Source: an uncultured Polaribacter sp. (GTDB taxonomy: Bacteria; Bacteroidota; Bacteroidia; Flavobacteriales; Flavobacteriaceae). Taken from it: a stretch of 64,000 nt of DNA. The notes under the pieces were generated by a model, which saw only the letters and a list, made by a program, of their open reading frames with translations, made no database searches and was not told where the DNA came from. Made by a program: the position numbers and the translations under genes. The number at the start of each line of letters is the position of its first letter. Position 1 is the first letter of the stretch. The DNA lies in assembly GCF_947497695.1 (NCBI RefSeq), contig NZ_CANMHM010000001.1, forward strand, positions 515,948 through 579,947, written 5' to 3'. This document shows, piece by piece, positions 55,354 to 64,000 of this stretch.

Positions 55354-56673
55354 TTACTCAATACTTTCTAAAACTCGTTTTAAAAACTCATTTTCATCAA
55401 AGTTTTTTAATCCAAAACGTACAATTACCATTTCTTGATCTGGTAAAACATAGATTCTTTGTCCTTGAAAACCATCGGCAAAATACATGTTTTTAGGTAC
55501 ATCTTTCAATTCTTTTTTTGTATTCAGCCAAAACTGTGCTCCATAAGTTCCGTTAGAACCTTTTGATGGAGTAGTAATATAATTTACCCAATCTTTGGTA
55601 AATAATTGATCTCCATTCCAATTTCCATTGTGCAAGTATAAAAGTCCAAATTTACCCCAATCTCTAGCAGTTGCCCAAGAATAAGAAGAACCTACGTAAT
55701 TACCACTTAAATCGGCTTCTAAAATCATTGAGTTCATTCCTATTCTGTCAATCAAATCACTATACCAAAAATCTAAATATTCTTGATGCGTTTTAAAGTG
55801 ATTTCTTAAAATACCAGATAATAAATTGGTTGTTCCAGATGAATAGTTAAACATTTCATTGGGTTTGCCAACCAAAGGTTTGTTTTCTTGCATTTTAGTC
55901 ATATCTCTTTCTAAAAAGAGCATTTTGGTAACGTCAGAAATTTCATCATAATTTTCATCCCATTCTAAACCAGAATTCATTTGTAGTAAATTATTGATAG
56001 TAATTTGCTTACGTTCATCATTCTGCCAAGAGGCAATTGGCGCTAAATCTTGTACATTTATTTTATGTTGATGTTGTAAAACTCCAAAAACAGTACTTAA
56101 AATACTTTTGGTCATAGACCAACCTAAAATTTTAGATTTTTTACTAAAACCAGCTGCATATTTTTCTGATATAATTTGATCTTTATAAATAACAACAACT
56201 GCTCTTGTTTGGTTTATTGAATCAAACAAAAAATCTACCGACTTCTTTAATTTTTGATAATTTACATTCGCAAAAACAGTGTCTTTTTGTGGTAAATTTC
56301 CATAAGGATAAGCAGCAGAATTATCTAATTGAACTCTTTTAGGAGTTAAATAAGTAGCAGTTTCATCTTCCTTTTCTAAGGTTAAAACAGCTCCTAATCC
56401 TTTTCTAATAATTGCTTTTCTGGTTAATAATCCTAAAACAGATGAAGTTGCGGTTTGTTGTTTTGTATCAATTTTATTGGAAGCTAAATTAACTGGAGGA
56501 AAATTATTGTCTGTACTATCTGTAAATGCCAAAGTTCTATCAGCTATAAAAACAGAAGAAGCAGTATTTTTTGCAGAATACCCAGCCAAAAGATTTAATT
56601 TTGGATAATTAAAAACAACTGCAATTATAATAACAACTAATAGTAAAAAGAGAATTCGTTTGATAATTTTCAT
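55354..56673 (-). CDS. Serine hydrolase (class C beta-lactamase-like)
   Basis: The protein is about 439 residues with one N-terminal membrane anchor (KIIKRILFLLLVVIIIAVVF). The beta-lactamase/transpeptidase-like fold has the S-x-x-K motif GWSMTKSIL near residue 186 and the Y-x-S/N equivalent NYSSGTTNLLSG. Related 6-aminohexanoate-dimer hydrolase-type esterases share this pattern. It should act in the periplasm on an ester, amide or peptide. I start at the ATG at 56673, because the upstream frame to 56712 only adds 13 residues before the basic anchor. It is divergent from sufS. Confidence 0.82.
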   Translation of the reverse strand: MKIIKRILFLLLVVIIIAVVFNYPKLNLLAGYSAKNTASSVFIADRTLAFTDSTDNNFPPVNLASNKIDTKQQTATSSVLGLLTRKAIIRKGLGAVLTLEKEDETATYLTPKRVQLDNSAAYPYGNLPQKDTVFANVNYQKLKKSVDFLFDSINQTRAVVVIYKDQIISEKYAAGFSKKSKILGWSMTKSILSTVFGVLQHQHKINVQDLAPIASWQNDERKQITINNLLQMNSGLEWDENYDEISDVTKMLFLERDMTKMQENKPLVGKPNEMFNYSSGTTNLLSGILRNHFKTHQEYLDFWYSDLIDRIGMNSMILEADLSGNYVGSSYSWATARDWGKFGLLYLHNGNWNGDQLFTKDWVNYITTPSKGSNGTYGAQFWLNTKKELKDVPKNMYFADGFQGQRIYVLPDQEMVIVRFGLKNFDENEFLKRVLESIE

Positions 56674-56746
56674 CAGAAATAGATTTTTGTAACGTAAAAA
56701 TAAGAAATTCATATTGAGTTTATTACCTCTTTAAAAAAGCAACGTT

Positions 56747-56754
56747 TATCTTTG
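56747..56754 (+). promoter_or_regulatory. -7 promoter element of sufS
   Basis: TATCTTTG is a perfect TAnnTTTG match 19 bases before the sufS ATG. Confidence 0.55.
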
Positions 56755-56773
56755 CACTTTAAATTGATTTTAT

Positions 56774-57988
56774 ATGATGAATGTTGATAAAATTCGAGCA
56801 GATTTCCCAGTTCTAAAAAGAACAGTTCATGGCAAACCTTTGGTTTATTTTGATAATGCTGCCACTTCACAAACGCCACAAATTGTTATTGATGCTATTG
56901 TAGATTATTACAGCAATTACAATGCAAATATTCATAGAGGTGTGCATACTTTAAGTCAGGAAGCAACTGATAAGTACGAAGAAGCACGTATTAAAATTCA
57001 GCATCATTTTAATGCCAAAGAAGCTTATGAGATTATTTTAACCTCTGGTACAACAGATAGTATTAATATGGTTGCTGCAGGTTTTGCTTCGCTTTTAAAT
57101 AAAGACGATGAAATTATCGTCTCTGCTTTAGAACATCATTCTAATATTGTGCCTTGGCAAATGTTGTGCGAAAAAACAGGAGCTATTTTAAAGGTAATTC
57201 CAATGAAATTGGATGGCTCTTTAGATATGGATACTTACCATAAATTGGTAAATAAAAAAACAAAATTGGTTTTTTGCAATCATGTTTCTAATGCTTTAGG
57301 AACTATAAATCCTATTGAAGAAATTATAGAAGTTGCACATAAAGTAAATGCAGCTGTTTTAATAGATGGAGCACAAGCAACCCCTCATATAAAACCAGAT
57401 GTTCAGGCTTTAGATGTAGATTTTTATGTAGCATCAGCTCATAAATTATGTGGGCCAACTGGCGTTGGATTATTATATGGAAAACAAGAATGGTTAGAAA
57501 AACTACCTCCTTACCAAGGAGGAGGAGAAATGATAGCCACTGTTTCGTTTGAGAAAACAACCTATGCAGGCTTGCCCCATAAATTTGAAGCAGGAACTCC
57601 AAATATTTGTGGAGGAATCGCTTTTGGTGTTGCTATTGATTATCTAAACTCTGTAGGTTTTGACAACATAGCATCTTATGAACACGAACTTTTAGAATAT
57701 GGTACACAAGAGCTTTTAAAGATAGAAGGTTTAAAAATCTATGGAACATCTAAAGAAAAAACAGCGGTCATATCTTTTAATGTCAATGAAATTCATCCTT
57801 ATGATATTGGTTCAATTTTAGATAAATTAGGCATTGCTGTAAGAACAGGTCATCATTGTGCACAACCCATTATGGATTTCTTTCAAATACCTGGAACTAT
57901 AAGAGCATCTTTTTCTTTTTACAATACAAAAGACGAAATTGATGTTTTGGTAGCTGGTTTAAAAAGAGCTGTAATGATGTTGTCTTAA
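56774..57988 (+). CDS. sufS: Cysteine desulfurase SufS (group II)
   Basis: SufS removes sulfur from cysteine for Fe-S cluster assembly with SufE/SufU and SufBCD. The 404-residue PLP enzyme has YFDNAATSQTP near residue 24, the PLP-lysine region VASAHKLCGPTGVGLLYG near residues 218-235, and the active cysteine in VRTGHHCAQPIMDFF near residue 362. Length is normal. The other suf genes are not adjacent, so either the operon is split or this copy lies at its end upstream of a terminator. Confidence 0.96.
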   Translation: MMNVDKIRADFPVLKRTVHGKPLVYFDNAATSQTPQIVIDAIVDYYSNYNANIHRGVHTLSQEATDKYEEARIKIQHHFNAKEAYEIILTSGTTDSINMVAAGFASLLNKDDEIIVSALEHHSNIVPWQMLCEKTGAILKVIPMKLDGSLDMDTYHKLVNKKTKLVFCNHVSNALGTINPIEEIIEVAHKVNAAVLIDGAQATPHIKPDVQALDVDFYVASAHKLCGPTGVGLLYGKQEWLEKLPPYQGGGEMIATVSFEKTTYAGLPHKFEAGTPNICGGIAFGVAIDYLNSVGFDNIASYEHELLEYGTQELLKIEGLKIYGTSKEKTAVISFNVNEIHPYDIGSILDKLGIAVRTGHHCAQPIMDFFQIPGTIRASFSFYNTKDEIDVLVAGLKRAVMMLS

Positions 57989-58060
57989 AATGGATTAAAG
58001 TTATTTTATCATTGAGAAGAATATTTATGATTTCTTTCCTGATAAAATTATATAAAACAA

Positions 58061-58090
58061 AAAAAGGTTGCATATCTATGCAACCTTTTT
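58061..58090. terminator. Bidirectional rho-independent terminator
   Basis: The perfect stem AAAAAGGTTGCATA / TATGCAACCTTTTT with a two-base loop lies between the convergent sufS and SGNH-lipoprotein genes. A and T runs lie on both sides. Confidence 0.92.
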
Positions 58091-58113
58091 TTGTTATTAA
58101 ATTCTATAAATTA

Positions 58114-59841
58114 TTATCTAAGTGCTGGAGAATAATTTGTAGGGTAATCAACTGCTTTTGCTAAACCATTGGTAGCTGTCGTAAAATTAGAACCAAATTC
58201 TGCATCTATGGCACCTAAAATTTTATTAGCCATTAGTGCATAACCTCTACTCGTTAAATGTATACCATCTAAACTAATTAAACCACCAGTAACTAAGTTG
58301 GTTGTCATTAAACCATCATCAAACATTAGACCTGTTGTAGACGCTTCAGTTAATATGCTATTTAAATCTACTAAGGCAACATTTGGATTTGCACTAGCAA
58401 CTGCTGTTATAGTTGTATTGTAAGCATCTGTAGCTGTTTTTATTAAAGCTTGTTCTTGTGGCGTTAAAACCCATTTATCTGCTAATGGAAGTGTAATTCC
58501 TTCTGCAGAAAATTGCCCTGCTAAAGTTTGTGGCAAAAGACCTCCACTTAACGTTATTAAATTTCCTACATGAGTTGTATTAACGGTCCCTATAACGCTA
58601 CTACTAGGTAAAACAAATAAATCGTTAGCAGTTGCAGCTCTTGCTTTACCATATTGTTGCCCTAACAAGCCAGCAACTAAAGGTGCTGCTGCTGCTGGTA
58701 AACCTAAAGTTTGTTGGACAAAAGTAGCAAAAGTAGCACTTGTAGCTAAAGTATTTGTAATTGGTGTTGTTAAATCTGTTGCATCTTCATCATATATAAC
58801 CACAGGATTTGTTACAGTTGTAGAAAAAACGATAGAACGTTCTGGTTGTCCTGCACCAGCATATATTTGATTTACTGCTGCAAATACAGAGTTTAATAGA
58901 GGAATTTGAGCTTTAAATGCTGGTCCTGTAACTGCATCATTTGGATCTAAAGGATTATATGGCACCGATGTAAAATGAGCTAAATCTGTAATATATGGTA
59001 CATTTGCTACCACACCTTTCACATTATTTGTTCCATTTGCTGTTAAAGCATTAACCATGTTAGAAAATACAGATGCAAATACATCAACATTTGTAATGTC
59101 GTTACCTCTATAATCTGAAGGACTAACTGTGTTATCTGATTGATAGATAGCATTAGCAGCAGGAACTGCAGCACAAAAAGGTGTTGCTTCAACCGCAGAA
59201 TTATAACCTCCTGAAGTTGCAAAACTTAAAACATCATTTCCTCCTATTTCAGACAATGTAAAGAAAGTTGGTGCTTGAGCTACTGCGTCTCCTAAAACGG
59301 TAGCTGTTGCACTTGTAGCCATTCTAGCATAATATGGGTTTGCCAATTGGCAAGGAACTCCTGCTAAATTTCCAAAACCAGGTGCAACTAAATGAAAACT
59401 TTTTGCTCCCGGAATTCCGTAATTATTAAAACCACCAGTAAGCACTGTTGTGCCTTCTGTAGTTGGTGTTGCAGATAAACGTACAGGTCCAGCTCCATTA
59501 AAAAAAAGTCTTGGTGCTTGTATCACTGTACTTCCTCCAAAAGCCATCCCTCCAATATTATCATTCATTAAAGGTTGTTTAAAAGTATTTGCTACCCCAA
59601 ATTTACTTGCTAAAATACTTGGGAAAGAGTTTTCTTGGGCAGCTTTAAATAAAGCACCATCTGTAAAACCAGATGTAAAGGAAGCTCCAATTGCTACATA
59701 GTTAGAAAAATCTAATCCACTTGTATTTAAAGCTACTTGTGTTTCAGCTGGGTTTGTAATTGTATCTAAGTCATTGTTTACATCACAAGACACAAAGCCT
59801 AATGATAAAAGAAACAATCCTATATTTTTATAATTTTTCAT
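58114..59841 (-). CDS. SGNH/GDSL-hydrolase surface lipoprotein
   Basis: The 575-residue protein has a lipoprotein signal with Cys19 (LLSLGFVSCD). The SGNH blocks are present: nucleophile Ser54 in VAIGASFTSGF (the usual GDS appears as GAS), block III SEIGGNDVLSFA, and the Asp-His dyad in LDGIHLTSRGYALMANK near the C-terminus. A large Ala/Thr-rich insertion separates blocks III and V. It should be a surface or periplasmic esterase/lipase. It follows the TonB-dependent receptor gene by 20 bases, and the pair probably works together on one substrate. Confidence 0.83.
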   Translation of the reverse strand: MKNYKNIGLFLLSLGFVSCDVNNDLDTITNPAETQVALNTSGLDFSNYVAIGASFTSGFTDGALFKAAQENSFPSILASKFGVANTFKQPLMNDNIGGMAFGGSTVIQAPRLFFNGAGPVRLSATPTTEGTTVLTGGFNNYGIPGAKSFHLVAPGFGNLAGVPCQLANPYYARMATSATATVLGDAVAQAPTFFTLSEIGGNDVLSFATSGGYNSAVEATPFCAAVPAANAIYQSDNTVSPSDYRGNDITNVDVFASVFSNMVNALTANGTNNVKGVVANVPYITDLAHFTSVPYNPLDPNDAVTGPAFKAQIPLLNSVFAAVNQIYAGAGQPERSIVFSTTVTNPVVIYDEDATDLTTPITNTLATSATFATFVQQTLGLPAAAAPLVAGLLGQQYGKARAATANDLFVLPSSSVIGTVNTTHVGNLITLSGGLLPQTLAGQFSAEGITLPLADKWVLTPQEQALIKTATDAYNTTITAVASANPNVALVDLNSILTEASTTGLMFDDGLMTTNLVTGGLISLDGIHLTSRGYALMANKILGAIDAEFGSNFTTATNGLAKAVDYPTNYSPALR

Positions 59842-59861
59842 AAAGTATTGTGTATGTATTA

Positions 59862-62531
59862 TTAGTTATTAATTGTCCAAGCAAGGTAATATTGAGACCC
59901 AATTGCTCCTACTCCAGGTGCACTTCTAAATTCTTTTCCTGATAAATTTGCACCACCTAATTTAAATACCGATTTAATTGCTGGAACAGAATAGTTAACT
60001 TGAGCATCAAAAACAGTTCTTTCTTCTACAATACCATCTACAAAAGATGATTCCCAATAGAATTCATCTTGCCATCTTGCATTTAGATTAAAACCAAAGT
60101 TTTTGAATAAATTTGCTTTACCAAATTGTAATTTAAATTTATTTTCTGGGGTATTAAAACCTGCTTCAAATTCTGGGTCTGAAGTCTGATCAAAATCAAA
60201 CTTTGCATAAGTATAATTAATACCTAAATCAAAATCATTAAAGATTTTAGTATTCAATCCTAAAGAAGCTCCATAAGAACTAATATCAGAATCTGTATTG
60301 GTGTATACCTGTACTACTTTTAATTGATTGTTGCTACCACGAGCTAACACATTTTTATTAGCAATAAAATCTTCATATTGGTTATAATAAGCACTAAAAT
60401 CTACAGTAATTCTAGAGTTTCCTGTTGGAATTAAACCACGATAACCAACTTCATAAGCTGTTACTTTTTCTGGTTTTACAATATCAATATCTATTGATGC
60501 TGTTCCTCCACTTGCAATTGAGAAAGCATTTTCATAAGCGTCTCTTATTAATAATGAATGTTCAGTACCACTGTCATCTAAATATGCAATTCTTTTATCT
60601 AAATTATCTGGTGCAGAACCTACCAATATTGCAGCACCTGCATCTAAACCTATGTATTGATCTTGAGTAGTAGGGTTTCTAAAACCTGTTTGGAATGACA
60701 CTCTAAAATTATCATTTTTGTTTTCTCCTGCAGCAAATGCTAAAGAGACTCTTGGGGAGAAATTCCCTTCAAAATTTTGTGCCTTGTCATAACGCACAGA
60801 AGTTGTTAATTTTAAGCGATCCTCTTCTAAAAATTTCTTTTGTAATTGAGTATAAACACCATATTCATCATAATCAATAGGGCCATCAGCATCTGTAAAA
60901 ATATTTCCAAAAGAATTTAAAGAATATCTTCTGTAAGAGGCTCCTACTTGAATTTCAGCAAAATTAATCATTTCTTTAAAATTATAATTTAAATCACCAT
61001 GATATAGCTTTGTTTCATCCTCAAACTTTGCTCCGGTTAAAAGGTTTGAGTCGTTAGTAACTTGATTAAAAGCAGCTTTAAAGCCATCAGAACCTGGTAG
61101 TAAACGATTTCTATCTGCAAAAGCTCTAGCTGCAGTATGTTTTTCTGCTTCTGTGGCAGCTGTAGATGTTAAATATGCACCTGCATACTCTCTAAACCAG
61201 TTTTGATTACTACTCCATATATTATTAATATTTAAAGCTGCGAATAAAGAATTGTAAGAATCCCCTGCATTTTCACTAGTGGTGTATCCTCTAACCATAA
61301 AGTTTTTACCTTTCAACTCTAACTTATGCTGTTGTAACGTAAAGTCATTAATAGCGTATCTTTGTGCTCCTTGGTAAATAGTATTACCGCTACCAAATTT
61401 AGAGTTCCAAATTACTTCTAAACGATCATCTCCCCAAGGTCTGTAATGTAAAGCTCCATTTAATTTTGTGCTTTTTGCACTATAATCTAATAAATCTACT
61501 TCATCATACCCTGTTCTACTAACAGTACCAATTGCACCAATTGCATCTGTAGAAGCTACGTCTCCATAAACATTTACACCGTTATAATTTTTATCTGAAG
61601 CTCTATTGCCAGGAGCATATATTGCTCCTCTTATAGACTCTGTAGTGTTTCTATAATCTGTAGCATGCCATTCTGTACCATCTAAATAAGAAAAGGTTGC
61701 TTTTGCTGCAAATTTGTCTGAAAAAGCATGTGCTACTCTAACATCAAATTGGGTAACAGGATTATCTCCTCCAGCTTCTTGACTTGTAATACCTGTTTTA
61801 TTTGAGAAGCTTACTCCTTGATGATCAAAAGGATTTTTACTTGTCATAAACATAATTCCGTTAAACGCATTTGCACCATATAATGCAGAAGAAGCTCCTG
61901 GCAACAATTCAACAGTATTTACATCTAAATCAGACATACCTAATAAGTTACCAATCGCAAAGTTTAATGCTGGTGAAGAATTATCCATGCCATCTACTAG
62001 TTGCATAAAACGTGTATTTGCAAATGTTGCAAAACCACGTGTATTTACAGATTTAAAGGTTAAACTACTTGTATTTACATCTACCCCTTTTAAGTTTTCT
62101 AAACCTTCATAAAAAGAAGGAGAAGTGGTGTTTTTGATTTCTCTTGCGTCCATTCTTTCAATAGTTACAGGAGACTCCATAACACGCTCTGGTGTTCTAG
62201 AAGCAGAAACTACAATTTCATCTAAAAAAGTGGCATTTTCTTCTAAACTAGCAACAACTTTTTGGTTGTTTTTTGTGATTTTAACTTTTTTTGTTTCATA
62301 TCCTAATACAGATATTTCTATTGTAAAAGGAGGTGTGTCTGAAACTTTTAAGACAAAATTTCCATCGAAATCTGTTGTAGTTCCTACAGCTTTGTTTTCA
62401 ATTTTAATGTTGGCTCCAGGAATCAATTCTCCTGATTTTGCATCATTAACAGTACCTGTTATAGTGGTTTGTGCAACCATAGCAAAGCTGCTAATAGCGA
62501 TACATGCAGTTAATAAAATTTTTTTTATCAT
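59862..62531 (-). CDS. TonB-dependent receptor with carboxypeptidase-regulatory-like domain
   Basis: The protein is about 889 residues and starts MIKKILLTACIAISSFAMVAQ. I choose the ATG at 62531 because the upstream frame to 62561 only precedes this signal peptide. A CarboxypepD_reg-like domain (TTITGTVNDAKSGELIPGAN) leads to the plug (VVSASRTPERVMESPVTIER, then VELLPGASSALYGANAFNGI). The barrel ends in QYYLAWTINN. It imports a substrate using TonB energy. A SusD-type lipoprotein is absent; an SGNH hydrolase lipoprotein takes its place downstream. Confidence 0.93.
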   Translation of the reverse strand: MIKKILLTACIAISSFAMVAQTTITGTVNDAKSGELIPGANIKIENKAVGTTTDFDGNFVLKVSDTPPFTIEISVLGYETKKVKITKNNQKVVASLEENATFLDEIVVSASRTPERVMESPVTIERMDAREIKNTTSPSFYEGLENLKGVDVNTSSLTFKSVNTRGFATFANTRFMQLVDGMDNSSPALNFAIGNLLGMSDLDVNTVELLPGASSALYGANAFNGIMFMTSKNPFDHQGVSFSNKTGITSQEAGGDNPVTQFDVRVAHAFSDKFAAKATFSYLDGTEWHATDYRNTTESIRGAIYAPGNRASDKNYNGVNVYGDVASTDAIGAIGTVSRTGYDEVDLLDYSAKSTKLNGALHYRPWGDDRLEVIWNSKFGSGNTIYQGAQRYAINDFTLQQHKLELKGKNFMVRGYTTSENAGDSYNSLFAALNINNIWSSNQNWFREYAGAYLTSTAATEAEKHTAARAFADRNRLLPGSDGFKAAFNQVTNDSNLLTGAKFEDETKLYHGDLNYNFKEMINFAEIQVGASYRRYSLNSFGNIFTDADGPIDYDEYGVYTQLQKKFLEEDRLKLTTSVRYDKAQNFEGNFSPRVSLAFAAGENKNDNFRVSFQTGFRNPTTQDQYIGLDAGAAILVGSAPDNLDKRIAYLDDSGTEHSLLIRDAYENAFSIASGGTASIDIDIVKPEKVTAYEVGYRGLIPTGNSRITVDFSAYYNQYEDFIANKNVLARGSNNQLKVVQVYTNTDSDISSYGASLGLNTKIFNDFDLGINYTYAKFDFDQTSDPEFEAGFNTPENKFKLQFGKANLFKNFGFNLNARWQDEFYWESSFVDGIVEERTVFDAQVNYSVPAIKSVFKLGGANLSGKEFRSAPGVGAIGSQYYLAWTINN

Positions 62532-62694
62532 AATTTGAATTAATTTGTTAAGTATATGCAAAATACAATTTTTTTTGAATAATTTAATAAAACATTAACT
62601 ATTTTATGTTTTTAGCAATATTGACACCTAAAAATTATCATATTTAAATTAAAAAACAACATTGTTTTCTCATCAATAAAAAGAGTAGTTATTG

Positions 62695-62702
62695 TACATT
62701 TG
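62695..62702 (+). promoter_or_regulatory. -7 promoter element of ribF
   Basis: TACATTTG is a perfect consensus match 27 bases before the TTG start of ribF. Confidence 0.5.
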
Positions 62703-62729
62703 TAATTACTTTTTTAATTTTAATTTTAC

Positions 62730-63668
62730 TTGAATACAATTCTTAATATTTCTAATTTTTCTTCTTCAGAAAAGACATTTGTTACCATTGGTACTTTTGA
62801 TGGTGTTCATTTTGGGCATCAAAAAATTATTGAAAAGTTGGTGTTAGAAGCTAAAAAATCGCATAGAAAATCGGTTTTACTTACTTTTTTTCCTCATCCA
62901 AGAATGGTATTGCAAAAAGACGCTAAAATAGAGTTGATAAATACTATTGAAGAACGTAAGCATTTGTTAGCAAAAACAGGTTTAGATTATTTAATTATCC
63001 ACCCTTTTAGTAAAGATTTTTCTAGAACAACTGCCCTTGAATTTGTGCGAGATATTTTGGTAAATAAACTCAATATTTCTAAATTAATTATTGGTTACGA
63101 TCATCATTTTGGGAAGAATAGAGAAGGAAATATCACACAATTAACAGAATACAGCCATTTATATGATTTTGTGGTTGAAGAAATTCCGGCGCAAGATATT
63201 GATGATGTTTCTGTAAGTTCTACAAAAATTAGACGTGCGCTAGCTTCTGGAAATTTAAAAACGGCCAACAATTATTTAGGGTATCATTTTATGCTTTCTG
63301 GCATTGTTGTAAATGGCAAACAATTGGGAGGTAAAATTGGGTTTCCTACAGCAAATATTGATGTTAAAGAAGCGTATAAACTAATTCCTAAAACGGGCGT
63401 TTATGTTGTAAAAGCTACAATTGACAAAAAAGTGGTTTTTGGTATGATGAATATTGGAAATAGACCTACTGTTAATGGACATAATCAAACGATAGAAGTC
63501 CATTTTTTTGATTTTAACCAAGATTTGTACAATCAAAATTTAACCATAGAACTACTTTATTTTTTGCGTGATGAAGTAAAATTTGCTTCTGTTGATACTT
63601 TAGTGCTTCAATTGAAAAGTGATGAAAAAACTGCTAGAGTTTATATAGAAAAAAATAGTCCTTTTTAA
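62730..63668 (+). CDS. ribF: Bifunctional riboflavin kinase / FAD synthetase
   Basis: RibF phosphorylates riboflavin to FMN and adenylylates FMN to FAD. The 312-residue protein has the nucleotidyltransferase N-terminus VTIGTFDGVHFGHQKIIEKL near residues 17-36, with the HxGH-type GVHFGH motif, and GYDHHFGKNREGN near residue 123. The riboflavin kinase C-terminal domain contains GGKIGFPTANID and GMMNIGNRPTV. The start is TTG at 62730, because no in-frame ATG precedes the conserved core. Length is normal. Confidence 0.96.
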   Translation: MNTILNISNFSSSEKTFVTIGTFDGVHFGHQKIIEKLVLEAKKSHRKSVLLTFFPHPRMVLQKDAKIELINTIEERKHLLAKTGLDYLIIHPFSKDFSRTTALEFVRDILVNKLNISKLIIGYDHHFGKNREGNITQLTEYSHLYDFVVEEIPAQDIDDVSVSSTKIRRALASGNLKTANNYLGYHFMLSGIVVNGKQLGGKIGFPTANIDVKEAYKLIPKTGVYVVKATIDKKVVFGMMNIGNRPTVNGHNQTIEVHFFDFNQDLYNQNLTIELLYFLRDEVKFASVDTLVLQLKSDEKTARVYIEKNSPF

Positions 63669-63690
63669 TTCCTCAAAAGCGAAAACGTTT

Positions 63691-64000
63691 TTGTGTTCTC
63701 TTGTTTATGCGACTTCTTACTTTGTTCGAAGTGACAATTGCTATGGTTTTGTTTGATTTACATTAATACTTTTACACATAATTTAATTTTATACAGTTTT
63801 GTCTTTTCGACCTTTTGGGAGAAATCACATAAAGTTGCTCTATTTTGTATTCTCTTCTTTATGCGACTTCTTACTTTGTTCGAAGTGACAATTGCTGTGG
63901 TTTTGTTTGATTTACATTAATAATTTTACACATAATTTAATTTTATACAGTTTTGTCTTTTCGACCTTTTGGGAGAAATCACATAAAGTTGCTCTATTTT
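63691..64000. repeat. 154-bp tandem repeat, about two units, running off the edge
   Basis: The segment starting TTTATGCGACTTCTTACTTT at about 63705 recurs 154 bases later with only a few differences. The second unit reaches the end of the window. Each unit holds the arms GTTCGAAGTGACA and GTCTTTTCGACC, in opposite orientation, and looks like a relative of the dispersed hairpin family seen at 8.9, 18.4 and 21.8-23.1 kb. Units may continue beyond the window. No gene is seen in this 332-base stretch; a short frame at 63738 lies inside the repeat. Confidence 0.8.

Noticed and set aside
63738..63920. A 60-codon frame at the right edge
   Set aside because: It lies wholly inside the 154-bp tandem repeat and shows no coding character.

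Overview
The window is about 30% GC, densely coded, and reads as chromosome from a marine-type Flavobacteriaceae (Bacteroidota), of the Polaribacter/Tenacibaculum kind. Four things support this. It carries the giant type IX secretion/gliding protein SprA, a RemB-like gliding protein and a T9SS C-terminal sorting domain. Many genes have the Bacteroidota -7 promoter element TAnnTTTG a short distance upstream of their start. Shine-Dalgarno sequences are lacking. The cytochrome oxidase, DUF5686, DUF4175 and TonB gene sets are typical of the family. The genus is inferred from general appearance only. No rRNA, tRNA, CRISPR array, phage or transposase gene was seen.

Layout. 1-5.7 kb: a T9SS-secreted protein cut by the window edge, RNase R, TatA, an OmpA-like protein and a helix-hairpin-helix membrane protein. 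5.7-10 kb (minus): SPFH protein, a secreted small protein, GltX and a beta-barrel protein. 10.1-16.8 kb (plus): DUF4175 protein, YbeY, MnmG and a SAM methyltransferase, with three parS-like palindromes tightly flanking mnmG. 17-20.7 kb (minus): DoxX-like and LEA-like proteins, DUF1801 protein, a 2-hydroxyacid dehydrogenase, a four-helix-bundle (S23) gene set in TTAGAT-type repeats, and PanB. 20.9-27.7 kb: an ECF sigma factor with a small zinc-motif partner, an O-methyltransferase, a second TatA, two SpoU/TrmH-type RNA methyltransferases, MutS and an orphan MoaD.

27.7-43.6 kb: DUF5686 outer-membrane protein, malic enzyme, then a ruvA-sprA-gcvH-vanZ run, TonB, DUF1304 protein and MscS. 43.6-54.9 kb (minus): TsaB, a TolC-type protein, then the respiratory block. 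That block is CtaB, two subunit III proteins and a subunit IV-like protein, followed after a terminator by a Sco-like protein without cysteines, true Sco, DUF420 protein and a small CxxC membrane protein. Behind it lie RemB with an acyltransferase and a second TonB. 55.3-64 kb: serine hydrolase, SufS, a TonB-dependent receptor paired with a surface SGNH lipoprotein, RibF, and a 154-bp tandem repeat at the right edge.

Most genes are core metabolism, information processing and envelope functions. I found no convincing wholly new multi-gene system. The parts most worth a second look are the parS-like sites around mnmG, the hairpin repeat family, the repeat-flanked S23 gene, the cysteine-less Sco paralogue, and the TonB-like domain fused to RemB.
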